Below are positions 22,597 to 35,700 of a stretch of DNA of 64,000 nt, in pieces. The first letter of the stretch is position 1, and each line of letters opens with the position of its first letter. Position numbers and translations under genes: made by a program. The stretch comes from Tubiluchus corallicola (lineage: Eukaryota > Priapulida > Priapulimorpha > Priapulimorphida > Tubiluchidae): NCBI GenBank assembly GCA_030141605.1, contig JAQGDQ010000089.1:186001-250000 (forward strand). The letters run 5' to 3'. The notes under the pieces were generated by a model, which saw only the letters and a program-made list of their open reading frames with translations, was not told where the DNA came from and searched no databases.

Positions 22597-23409
22597 GGCC
22601 TCGTTTCCACTGCGCCGCCCGCACATGCACAGACTTTTTTCGGTAGACTCACACGGCAAAAAATTGATACAATTGCCCGCCTTTGAATACCGTAGTTTTA
22701 CGTGTATGTCGTTTCCACTGCGTGCGTCCGCATGGAAAGCCACGTATACGCCCGGATCGGCACTTTAATTGTTCAACATTTTTTTTGTGTGGACGGGCAA
22801 ATTCATTTTTATAATGGAGGACGAACAGATCGTACACACTGTGGAGATCAGACCTGCTTTATATGATGAAAGTAACTCTTAATACAGCCACAGGGATTTT
22901 ACAAGACAGCTGTGGGCCGAAGTGGCCTTTCAACTTAATACTGAAGGTAGAATCCTCAATAATAATTAAAATTAGACATTATATATGTGAGTGTGTGTGT
23001 GTGTACACACACACTAATACTATTTGCGTAATAATAGTATTTGTGAAAATCTGAATAAAAATTTCATGCTAAGATACAGTTAATTAGTTGTTGGCTCTGT
23101 TTACCTTAGCGTTACAACAAGGTGCTGTTCTGGTGAAATACAATCCGGAAAATTTGTGTTCTGTTTCTTAAGATATTCAGAACACAAATCAAGTAAAATA
23201 ACGTTTTCTTTAACCACCACAGCAAAATAAAAATCTTCTTTCATCTAGAGTCTCATGTTTAGAATTTCGCGCTAAAATTTTGGTTCATTTATGACGTATT
23301 TTACTGAATGAGTGCGGTCCCAATGGAAACAACTTTTGCTGACGTAAAACGTGCGGACAGAAAAGTTTGTGTCTGTGCATGTCTGTGCGGACGCAGTGGA
23401 AACGTGGCC
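22597..23409. mobile_element. PIF/Harbinger-type element, 813 bp, non-autonomous
   Basis: The 18-bp terminal inverted repeats GGCC(T/A)CGTTTCCACTGCG differ at one position and are flanked by a TTA duplication (22594-22596 and 23410-23412). GG..CC ends with a TWA target site are typical of PIF/Harbinger. A further internal copy of CGTTTCCACTGCG lies near 22709, and a (TG)n/(AC)n stretch at about 22988-23014. It carries a decayed MADF-domain exon but no visible transposase. The insertion lies between the candidate promoter and the first coding exon of neuroglian. Confidence 0.8.
22814..22947 (+). pseudogene. MADF-domain exon remnant inside the Harbinger element
   Basis: An ATG at 22814 opens a frame reading EDEQIVHTVEIRPALYD, then an in-frame TAA at 22880-22882, then RDFTRQLWAEVAFQLNTE up to a donor-like G|GTAGAA. 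Spacing and key residues (hydrophobic-V, P-LYD, R-LW-EV) match the N-terminal helices of MADF/Myb-like domains. Autonomous PIF/Harbinger elements encode a Myb/MADF-like accessory protein besides transposase, so this is best read as a dead copy of that gene. Confidence 0.55.
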
Positions 23410-23611
23410 TTATTCTGTTTTCTGGTAACTGTGTCTCATTTTATGGAATGACTCCAATAAGAGCAAAAGAAACTGGGAAATTAAGCGAACTGTACAGAAA
23501 CAATGAAGTTATTTTCTCTTGAATGGTCTGGAGATTAATTTTAATATCACATTGTAATAATCGGAAGATACAAAGTTGTGTCAGGTTTTTGAACTGCTTT
23601 TCTTATTTTAG

Positions 23612-23745
23612 TATGTACTCTGTGAAGCTACTGTTAGTTATTGTCTACCTGTCTTGGAGCAATTACTGCAATGGTGCAATTGAACAATGGATGCAAGAAG
23701 ATGATGCATTAGTGGAGTTGGAGTTAGTAGATGCCAATAGAGCAG
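23612..23745 (+). CDS. Nrg: Neuroglian exon 1: start codon and signal peptide
   Basis: ATG at 23613 follows directly on an acceptor (TTATTTTAG, g at 23611). MYSVKLLLVIVYLSWSNYC is a good signal peptide, with cleavage plausible after Gly-22 (NG/AIEQ). I chose this Met rather than an upstream ATG at 23524, whose frame runs through the polypyrimidine tract and would bury the signal. Donor GCAG|GTAGGA, phase 1. Confidence 0.8.
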
Positions 23746-26700
23746 GTAGGAGATTCTGAAAGTGGATCTTGTTGGATAAGATATGATCTGTCTGAAGTCG
23801 TTATCAGCAGCGGAAAAAGTTGGGTAGAAAGCAAAGGCTTGTGTGTGAGACACTGTAAGGCAGTGTCTTAAGGTTGCACTAAGCCACTAGCTTTCGAAGT
23901 AGGGCCTATGTAATCGATTGTGTCTGATGTTGTTTGGACACATGTGGTCTGATGGACTGTAGAGCATTCTGTCATTATTTAAGATTTGTTAATCAAATTC
24001 AGAAAAATACAGCTCAGAAATTTTTTTCAGACTTATAAATCTTTGTAAGTGATCTTGAGTCACGTGTTAGAACAGTCATGTGTAGGCGGCAATGTCTACT
24101 GGCGATTTATTTTGTATTCAAATGGTTAATACAATGATTATACAACTATCTATTTTGCATTCACAATTTATAGCTAAAATGTATTGAAACTTGAAAGCTA
24201 AGAAAGTATGAACGAAATAGTTGCTAGTTGTCGATTATGACTCGGCAATTTTTGGAAGAAGTATAAGGAAGTTCTGTAAAAGATGTTACTGACCAGTAGG
24301 TGATGGAAATGTTGCATAAAAAAGTGTGGTAATTACCTGTTAAATCACTTTGCCTGCCACATCATTTTGATATATTTGTGGCTTTTTTCTATATGTATCA
24401 AGAACTTGATATTACCTCAGAAGACTGCGCTACTGAATGACAAATTAAAAAAAACTACTTCAATATTCCTTATACGGTACAATAATAATTGATGCAGTTT
24501 TTGCTTTAATTTGTTGTTTATGATATTAACTATATGGCCACATCTGTACTGATACTTCAGTTCTGAGGTAAATAAAATATGTTTATACAAAACAATTATT
24601 GGTTGTTGCGCATGTTGCAGTTGCTACGCCGCCGATGATTACACGGCAACCGGAAACAAGGAATCATGAGATGATATTCGAGAAGAGGAGGAATGTCGTG
24701 TTAGAATGTGAAGGGACAGGAGAACCTTTTCCAGAGTACGTTTAAATTGATGATATTCTTCCTGTTATAGTAACGCTTTTCCCGACGGGAGGGAGACCAT
24801 CTCGTATTTCTAATAATTCTAAACTCTTATAGAAATTAATCTTGTTATTGTCATTAGTTTTTGAAATATTTCTTGGAATGCTGTAATTAATGGAAATAAT
24901 CTTTGAGATAATACTGCAGTGGCTGGCCGTATCTAAGATTTGTACAGGCAAAACTTGTAAAGGGACCAAGTCAGATGATTTTAGTTTGGTCCATTTAAAT
25001 AGGTCCAAAAAAGGATAAACCCAAAATGTATAGTTTTCAAGCTCTCTGGTGATAAATAACTTCTGTTTTCAGTACTGTCTCTACTGGTAATACACCCCTG
25101 TTGCCTTGTTTTGTACTTCTAATTTTTTAGCGATTAACATTTAATTTAGCAGTAAGGTCTCTCAACAGGGTTCGTTGGGCCCTAATCTACCTCCATCGGA
25201 CACCATTGAGGGACCTTACTGCCAAATTAAAGATTAATTGCTAAGCATTACAAGTACAAGAAAAGATAACAGGGCTGCAACACCAGTAGAGGAAGTAACT
25301 GAAAAACAGACGGTCACAAGCCTTTTTTCTTCTTATACCCTGTTACACAAAACACGTGGTGGTACCATTTATAAAGAAGAAGAGGTAGAATTATAACTTG
25401 GGTGCATCTATAATACAGTTAATCTTATTATAATTCGTAGCTTTATAAGAGATTAAACATAATTCGGATTTCAGTGATGTATTGTACTTGTTGTTTATGT
25501 GAGTCATGTAGGTATATGCTTAGTCAATTTCATTAAAATAAATGTTAATTAAACACTATAAGCAGTGATTGCATGCATTAAGTCTACCTGGTGAGATGAT
25601 CTGCACATAAAATTACGCATGTATTAACATTTCATTTTGTCATTTTGGGGAAATTTTTTTTGTACCTTATGGGAAATTTTGATAAATGATCAAATACATT
25701 AAAATAGTTGCACTGCAGTCGTCGTTAATGCACATACAGTAATTAAATTTGCAAGTCTGCGTGCATTAAGCACGTGACCCAAATTATTGGCTCTGGATGA
25801 AATGAAAATTTTTATCCTATTCAAGGTTCTGGCTTTGTCTGGTGTCAGCTTTCTGTTTGTAAAACTGTACAACAAATAGTTTCGAAATGGCGGGAGTTAA
25901 TTCCTCAAGTGATGAATCAATCATCTTTCGGCCATAGTTACCCTATGGACATTTCCCAGTATTCCGGGCTAGTCTGTTACTAGTAGTGATTCTAGTAAAT
26001 ATGAAATGAAACAGCATAGCTTGAATTCAAGTGTTTGTTTACCTCGGTTAGTAAAAGATTTATTCCGGGCACATGATCACAATTTTGTGTGACTTTATGG
26101 TTTATACGGCTAGTACTTTTTAGTTTTTTTTTATTATAACAACATACTCCTAGTGAAAAGTGTTATTCGTGTTGCACTCTTTTTAAGCAGTCACTTGAAC
26201 ACTATACTTACCGATGGCTTTTAGTGCTTCATTTGTAAGTACAAAACTTTTTACAAAAGTTAAGTAAGTAGGCTTATATATTATTGCATTCTAGTTTTCA
26301 GTTCCATTAGTAATCAGTACACTTAATCGAATTCTTTTGGCCATTAGGTTTCGGTGGATAAAGAACGATCGCCATTATGACCCTTCAGCTGTTGACTCTG
26401 CCCGTGTGGCTACGCAGATTGATAAGGGTACAATAATCATCTCGAGACCAAAAGCCAGTGATGAGGGTTTGTACCAGTGCATAATTCAAAACCCTCATGG
26501 AGTTGCAGTCTCAAACAAGGTGTATCTCAGATATGCAAGTAAGATGATTGTTTAATTAACTGTGAGTCTGCCAAGTATTGTGTATTGTAACAAAACAAAA
26601 GTATTTTTTTAAATATGATTACTATGAATTGTTATTAATCATTTGTCACAATAATTTCAACCATCAACCGCAGTCATACTAACTAAAGTGTTACGCAAGT

Positions 26701-29700
26701 GCAATGTGCAAGAAAAAACACTAAGGTTTTTCAAAATTTGCTCTTGCTGGCAAGACATGGAAATTGACCTTAGAAAATGGAGAAGCAATAACAGGTGTTT
26801 ATTGGTCTTCTCCAGCATCGGTTTTCACATCGACACAGCTTTTCTGACTCTCTATTCTTTCTTCCCTTTCCTCTTTTTCATTACTCATTCTCTTTCTCCT
26901 CTTACGTTTTTTCTCTAGGTGACCTTTAAGTTATGTGGCTGTATTGCCATCTTCAGGTCTCATTAGCCACACGCCATTAATGTATGTAATTGAAATTAAG
27001 CTACAATTAATCTTAAATTGTTGCAGAAATGCACAAGTCTGTATTTGTTAGATTATTTATATGTTAGCTAAATAAAATTTAAAAAAATGGAATTACAGAC
27101 ATATGTATTTAGAAATTTAAGTTGCTAAAGTTTGTACTTGTGAAAGGAACCTTTGTGTTAACCTTTGTGTTATTTTGTTAAACGTAATGACCAACTTGGG
27201 TGCTTAACAATGAAGTAAATATTGATATTAAACAAGATATGCATGCATATGAACGTGGATAAGACACCAGTGCCAGTTCACTGTCTAATCTTAATCCCTG
27301 ATTTAAGTGCGAACCATACATTACAGATCATCAGATTGCCTAGAAAATAAAAAAACTGTAGTCCTGTTGACAGTGTCGTTATGACTGTAGAATAAAAAAT
27401 TACAACTGTTTAAAGGAAAACCTGACCCAATCTTAAACTGTAGGTCAAAACAATCTACTCTTGAAAATATTGAAAGGAAGCATACTATAAGAATGACTTA
27501 TGTGAAAAATTATTACCACACAAATGCAAGTTTGCGTTCAACCCCGTTAGTTCTTCACTGTTATGTGCATATTGCTATTTGCTAGTTAGACGGACAGGGT
27601 GTTAAAGTGTGTAATTTTTTTGTATTTGAAAGTTTAGTAAGATTTGGAAAATCATCCTGTCTTCCTTTAAATTGAGCTATTGGTATTGTCTTGATCTGTA
27701 TGTTGCAGTTTCTTAAAACTCGTGTTCACTTTTTAGCACTGGGTGATTTTGAGAAGATTGATAACACTCCAATTCATAGAGTGAAAAATGGCCAGTCGCT
27801 GACCATGAATTGTGTTCCACCTCAGGGGATACCCAAACCACAGGTAAGACGTTTGGGTTTTATCCAAATCATGAGAAAGGAATTCCTTTTTGGTAGCATC
27901 GTTTTATCCAAGCTATAGGTAAGATGGTGTGTTAACATTGTTTTACTGCAGCCACCGGTCCCAATTGTGGTGGTAAGTTGACATAGGCAAAGACAACTTT
28001 ATTGGTCATATATGCCACAGATGAGATACATGAAATTTGTTGTATCAACTTTGCACAGATTAACAAAAAGCAATTAGCACAACATATTCGCAGCTGTAAA
28101 TTAAATTCAACAATGCATATAAATGTATATTGTACAAATTGAAACAAAACTTAAAAAAGAATTTAGAGTTTAGCTACTATTTAATGTTTTGATTGATGAC
28201 TACCTGTATATAGAAATACTGATTTGCGAGAATCTCAGCACTTTCACTTCACTTGGTGAAGTGTTTCCTAGACTGTAAATTACCTTTTAATTTTTAAGCA
28301 AACAGAGTGAAGTGGTTGAAAATAAACTAAAATTTTCGAGAATTTTTTAGTGGAATTAGGTGAAAATCTGAAAGAATTTTCTCTACTGCTACATTTCTAC
28401 ATGTGTGGCACCTTCTTCAAAACACTACAGCTAATGGCTAACACATGCATTACTAACAACTTTTAATTTTTTTTATTGCGACAACACCAAACAACAATAC
28501 AATATAACAAAACACGATATGATATGATATGATATGACATGACTTGACAGAACTATATGATTACATTTATATTTTAATGTAATGGACATAACATGATATC
28601 CATGTAAATTGTTGCTTGTATTATAGTCAGAAGCATTATAGTCAGAAGCATTACAATACATTTTTGCACAACAATCTCTAGTTATCTCAAATTCATGCAG
28701 AGATCTTATTCTTGCTTTAAAAAAAATTTTTGATGTAGCTTCATAAAAATTGACTTTTGGGGTCCTCGGTGAACAATTCTTCGGATGGGGCAATCTTTTG
28801 TTGTTTCAAGAAAGCTCCTCTATAAACTGCTTTCATTAATATACTCCAGCAAATTCAATGAGCAGTTTAAATTGATTTTTTTTATAGTTTTATGTCTGAT
28901 TTCTTTTTCATAGATGTATCTTTTTACCAAAAACATGTAAAAAAACTGGAACACTTGCCTTCTCAGCATAATTATCATAATTTCGAGCAAGTGATGCCGC
29001 AGTACAGTTAAGTTAATTATAGGAGAATTAGTAAACTCCAAGATCCTCTGCGAAGAAGCCTCGTCACAGTTCTTCGTAGGAAGGAATTGTGACTTGGTTG
29101 TCTCAAGGTGCTAAGACTGGAGGATGATAGAAAAACAGACATCGATGTATATAGCAACTGTTGAGACACTAGGTATTTGTCACCACTACTTCCATTTTTA
29201 GATATTTTGGTCGATAAAGTCTAAAGAAGGCATCAAAGCAGTGAAATTGTCTGACAGAATATCTATGGATCTTGATCCGGGAAACCTCCATTTTGTTTAC
29301 GTGGAACCAGAGGACATGATGGATGGTGCTCCATACGTGTGCAATGCCTACAATCCATCTCTTAATAAACTTAAGGAAGGCGCTTATCAGAAACTGGAGA
29401 TTATTAATCCTTGTGAGTGGTTGATAATAGTATACACCATTTTTAATTTAGTGCTTAATTTTCGTAATTGCTATTTAAGGACTAGTATGTCTGAAAATGC
29501 ATTGCATATCAAATCTGTATACTTAAAAAATGCTTTTAAAATAGTCGTTTTAAGATGGCAAAAATAATTGAGCTTTGATGTAGTCAGTTGCCTTAATAGC
29601 TCATTGCTTTAATTATCATAATCTTAATTTCAAACTTACTATTAATGAAGCACAAACCCACAGTTAATTAGACGTTGATATCAAACTTGATCTACAGAAA

Positions 29701-32700
29701 TGTTAAAAGTTGGGATACCATCTGGATTTGAATTATGGTATGCTGAATTTGGTTTCCCAGCCATAAAGGATGAACTTTGGATTGATTTAATCACTGGGAT
29801 AGAGTAGCCTCGTGATCTAAGGTGTCTGTTTGTAAGCAGAAAGTCCTTAGTTCAAATCCAGGCCGTATCTCAGCTTTTTTGCATTGCCTACCTTTGAAAT
29901 TCAAAATTTATTTAATGGTGTGTTTTACATCAAATTATTGAGTTGTCTGCCGTACATTTCAGCTGATCCAATACCAAGAATAGAACCGCAGTTTCTTTAC
30001 ATGACGCCTAAGCTTACGGTTGGGCTTCTCGACGACGATTTTGAAATGAAATGCATCTTTGGAGGACAGTATGTATTGTGCTATCTACAGGGGCAAACCA
30101 CTTGAAAATGGACTAAATCATTCTAAATTAAAATATGTGTAACATAGAAAATTCAATTTAAAAATTTTATTGCATCTGATACAATAAATCTTTATTGATG
30201 AGATGCAGCAAAGTTATTTTTAAAATTGCATTTTCTCTAAAATCTTTGCCTGATGCATAGAAGTTTTTTATCAAGTGCAGTTAAATTATTTACATAAATA
30301 AATTTTGCTGTATTTTCTGTATTTTTCTGGTATTTTCTGCTGTCAATAATGCAAAACTTCTGATTCCGTGCTTCAGTAACTCCATTAATTAACGCATGTA
30401 TGAATGAGGTGATACAGCCATTGTTTGCAGCAACAACTGTAGATAACTGTTTATTGATGTTTGTGATAGTAAATATTTAAATATTTTTCTCTCGTGGCAT
30501 ATCAGTTTTATCCATTTCTATACAATCTGTTATAATGGTTAAGTTAATCTTTTGGTTAGACGTTTGGTACTTCAATTACCTTTTGTTTATATTATCAGTC
30601 CTGTGCCAAAGTATGAATGGAGACGACTAGGCACTAATCTCTTGCTACCAGAGAACCGCCACGTTTACCAGAGTTTCGGTCAATCGCTGATCATTCGAAA
30701 TCTGCAGTTCGAAGACGCTGGAGAGTACGAATGTTCGGCTAGCAATGGTCAAGGAATTCCGAAGAAACGTAAAATCATTCTGTCTGTTCAATGTGAGTAT
30801 ACTGGTCTGCTAATTGGTGTATTTTTTCAACTGCATTCAACATTTGTGGCTTAGCTTTTCATAATAAATGCTGTTAATTGTCTGTACCGCAATTTAAGAA
30901 TACTATATATAAATTTCACATGTTTATTTAATCATTGCTTGTTTTGTTGGATTTGTGTTAGAAATTTTATATCAAATATAGTAACGTTAGTTTTCTACTG
31001 TCATTTGCAACATTCTCAAGACATCATGTTTCGTAATAGAAGTGGTTAAGGCCATAGAAATGCCATTCTTTATGAGAAACGTTGCTTTTTTTCAGCGCGA
31101 CCATATTGGATTGAAAAACCCGAATCTCGTCACGCAGGACAGGGTGATACGGTGCAGTTCATATGCCGTGCTGGAGGAACTCCTGAACCAATTATCAGGT
31201 TAGTGAGTTGGAAAGAATAGTTGTTAAGTTTCAAGCTAGTTCTGCTCTTTTGTATAATATTCGATGTTATGGTGTAGTTTGGAGAGAGAAAGAGGATGGA
31301 AGAGAGACAGAGAGAGGGGGGATGGTGTCTAGGGAGAGTTGTGCTTCACTGTTTTCATCGACATATTTGTTAAGTACAGTCAGCCTTCTTCAAAATTGTG
31401 AGTTTTCTCTAAAACTGTCGAAAATCCATATAAATTGAAAATAAAGTGCTTCTTTGTAATGATTCTCTATTTCTCTAATAATGTTATAGGTTTGTTTTCT
31501 GTGCCTCTAATTAGTTTAACTCATTCTTTTTTAAATATTTTGCCTGATGTTTTTGCAAAATCTGTTTTATTACGTTATAAAAAAGAATCCTGTATGCAAA
31601 AGCCATTATTATAATAATAGATCGTCGAAAATGGTGCCTTTATAGGAGATATAGCCCCGTCAGTTATATATACACCCATATACCACCGAAATTAATATAT
31701 AGATAACAAAATGAACAGCAGCAGTGTCTGATGTGTGATTCTTTACAGCTTTTAAATAAAATCTGTTTTGCTTAGATGGTACATTAACGGTAGAGCCGTA
31801 TTGGCTGAGGCACCCCGGGAACAAGTCACCAACGAAATTATACAAAGTTATTACTACATTAACGATGAGTTTGGCGGCGCTGATGAAGATAGCATTGAGA
31901 CAAAGGCGAAGAAGCTGAACAAACGCTGGTTAATCAACCGTAACAATTTCACTATCTACAACCTGGACAAGGAGCAGGACACGATGGTGATACAGTGCAA
32001 TGCCAGTAACATCCATGGCTACATCTTTCAAAATGCATTTCTCAACGTTTTGGGTATGTTGCAGAAATTTCTTATTAGCGATAAGTAGGTACTTACAAAC
32101 AAAATTTGCACTCTTTTATATAGTTGTTACCCATACGCGTCTAACAAACCAACAGACATATACAAAAAAAAACTGAATTGGGAATTTTTTGGCAAATCTG
32201 AATTGATTAGAATCAGTGCTCAAATGCCCAAGGTTAAATATCGGTATCATATTGAATTGGATATACCATTATTGAACAACTCTGTTCAGTACTTGTTCTG
32301 GACTGTTATATTTGCCATATATAATGAGGTTGTATTCACAATTGAATGCTTAGTCACTTTTGCTGGTTTATTAGTGAGGGACATTCAGATCTTACAAACA
32401 ATCTATATTAAGTAGTAGGCACAGCGCGGAGTGCAGTATTATGGATTACAGTATGCCAAATTGTATATAAAGTACTGTAATGTTCAGAAAGTTCTTCCCT
32501 GTCTAATTTTAGCATTATACTGACTGTACGATATTAATTCTAGTACTATGCTGTTGCCAGATTTTGTAAGTTTTATAAGTTTAGTAATTGACAATTTTAA
32601 ACCTGCGCAGCATTATACTTTACAGTTTTAATAGGAGTTTTCATTTTGCTTAGCCGAAGCACCTGTGTTCCGAGAGGAACCACACCCTCTGTACGAATTC

Positions 32701-35700
32701 ATTGAGGGTAACGTGGGAGTTATTCACTGTGACACTTTTGCTGCTCCACGTCCGATAACACGATGGTTCAAAGACGGAAAAGAGCTGACTGGTGGCCGGT
32801 TTGATATGCAACCGAACGGAAACTTACACATTGCCAGGGTCTTATTTGATGACGTCGGAAGCTATATGTGCTTATCGTCAAATAAATATGGCACGATAAA
32901 GGTGAAATTTATTGTAACAGTAATATAACTTTTTTATTTTATCAGTATAGTTCCAGGAGATTATGTTACTTTTATGTCATGAGCGATCCTAGCTTACAGT
33001 ATTCATTTTGTTAACTGAATTTCTTTTCCAGTTCATATTTATTGAAGAAGGAAGTCTTTATCTTGTAATTTATATACTTGTGTCATTATCGATTCTAGTA
33101 AATACTTATATGTGCTACCACAGTAGTCTCCCACTCTCATACCACAGTAGTCTACTACTTTCATACCACAGTCTACCATATGATGTGCTACCACCCTCTA
33201 GTCTAGTCAGCAAATGGGTGGATGACCATCCGGGCAATTTTTTCTGCTGTTAGCTACTTTCTCATGAGAGAGGATTTAAATGCATCGAGATAGGATTAAG
33301 CTTTCTCTACCAGTTAGTTCTTCCTCTAAGGATTATCCATGATAATTAGATAATCCAGATCCTCGTCCTTCTCATTCACTGCCATAGATATTTTTTGTTC
33401 TGGTGTTGTATCAAATTCTGAAACTTTTGAATAGTACTTGAATGGCTTTAACATGGCTAATTGAGCCAAGGTTTTTAAAATTTTGACCTGTAGTATATCC
33501 ACAATTTTACTTTGTAAAAAGTGGTATCATTTGGCATGTCTACTTATGTTGGTCGGTAATAGAACATTTTGTTTATTAATATTTATTGTTTGTCTGCTCT
33601 AGGGCACCACTCAGGTTGTGGTGAAACAAAAAACTAAGATATTGAACAGACCACAAGACCTGGAAGTGCGGAAAGGAACAACGGCAACGTTCAGGTGTTC
33701 AGCCGTAGCCGACAAATCCGTTCGACTTGTTATAGGTACATTTTTATTATGCATTCCATTCAAATCTATGACATCCAAAGCATGCTGCCCAAAAGAGTAG
33801 ATTGGACATTAATGTTGCAATGAGTGATTTTGTCTTTTGACGGCTCACCAGAATCATTTAAGCCAAATTTGTATGCGTAAATTATAAGAAATATGTAATC
33901 ATTTGGAAAAAATATCGTTATCTGCAGGAATGGAATTCTGTTTTTACCTTACTTGCTACCTGTGTTATGATGTGTAACATAAGCTTTATGTTGGTGTGGT
34001 TCAATTTTTTCTAAACATTATGCCAGTTTAAGTACATGTGACAATGTTGAAATAAATATTATTGTTTTTGTTTGAGCTGTATTGCACTTTCATTTGAATT
34101 TTTATTTTCATGATCGTTTTCCTACTCTTTCCAACACCTTCCCAACACCTTTTTCTTGAAGAAGCACTAATAGTCATACACCAATCATAAATAGACTGCT
34201 TTGACTTATGGTGCTTCTCAGATTGCACTTTCTTCATAAAACCATCAGCATGTAGTGTGTTGTGTCAGTCACACAATTTGCTTAAAGTAAAGAAAGCAAA
34301 TTCAAAGAGATGCAAGGCTTGAATCCATAACCCATTCATCATGAATCTGGGCTCAATTTTACAAAGCCATCATTATTTCAACGACATCGTTATTAATAGT
34401 TTAGTGAATATAATAATGATGTTGCTAACTTAGTGATGGCTTTGTGAAACCGGCCCCAGGTATCTAATCAGTCTGGTCAAGTTTCACTGAACATAATGAA
34501 GCTATGCACAACACTAACAGTTGTTTTCTTTGTGGTTTTAGAGTGGCAGAAACATGGTGAAGATATCAACTACGCACTGTCACAGAGAATAATAAAGCAT
34601 CCATTGGATAACACATTACTCATCACCAATACGCTAGACGATGATACAGCTGATTATACCTGCATAGCAACCGCGTACAGTAAAAAACAGGGCGATGATG
34701 TTGTTCTGGATGTTGTCACGGCAACGGCCAACCTCACCGTCCAAAGTAAGAGGACAGATACATTAAGTTAAAAGATTAGCTTATTTGATGTCCAATAGTT
34801 TGTTTTGCTTAGTAAAATTTGGTTTCTTATTTTCAAAAAATTATTCATTGCGTTTGCAGTTTTCAAGTTCGTCGGTATAATTGAAATAATTCATATTTTT
34901 CCTGTTATTTAAATTTGTGCTCAAAATTTTAGTGAATTTGAAATCATTCTCTTATTACGTTTGCAATTTGTAGTAACTAATTGCTGTTTAATAAGATAAG
35001 AAATTATTTTTTTGATTTGAAATGAAATAAGAGAGCAGGTATTTCTCGGAAAGGTATGATTGTAATTTACTGTATTTTAATAAGACCTATACTGGAATAC
35101 ACTTGTCCTGCATGGCGTACTTCTTTAACATTAGAACAAACAAAATGAGTAGAGTCAATCCAAAACCATATTTTAAAATCAATTTTCCCCTGCACTCCTT
35201 ATGTAAATACTTTGCAGCTGTCTAAAATTGAATATTTATCTGTTTGTATAAATGACACTTTGCAGAAATTTTTTTAAGTCAATCCAAAATCAAGATAGCA
35301 GACTCCATTATTTGTTACCTAAACGCAATTCTCTTAACCGCAATCTTCGTAAGCCGATGATGTCCCTTATCCTTTTTGCCTTACTTTTAAAAATAGTTTT
35401 ATATCATATATGCCATATGCACTTTTTTATTATCAGTAAGTTTATTACTACTGTATAAATTGTGATACCGAGTTAATCGATTTTAATAAGATTAATCTTG
35501 ACCTAAATTATTGCCTTTTTAATGTAATGTAATTTAATTGTAATTTAAACACCAATGTATCTTAATTAATGTAATATAAGTTATCCTTCAGGTTACAAGA
35601 TTTTAATAAACTTAGATTAATAACTCATTATTTAATAAACTTATAAACTAGAATGTGATTGAGAGAATGTCTGAAAATGAACCACAGAGGCACAAATATG

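Noticed and set aside
23523-23612. Upstream ATG frame as the neuroglian start
   Set aside because: It would read through the polypyrimidine tract and acceptor and hide the signal peptide; ATG at 23613 gives a normal one.
26840-26957. Strong polypyrimidine tract and TTTTTTCTCTAG acceptor with a 38-nt segment before CAG|GT
   Set aside because: In the required phase the segment hits a stop at once and its length breaks the frame; likely an unused pseudo-exon.
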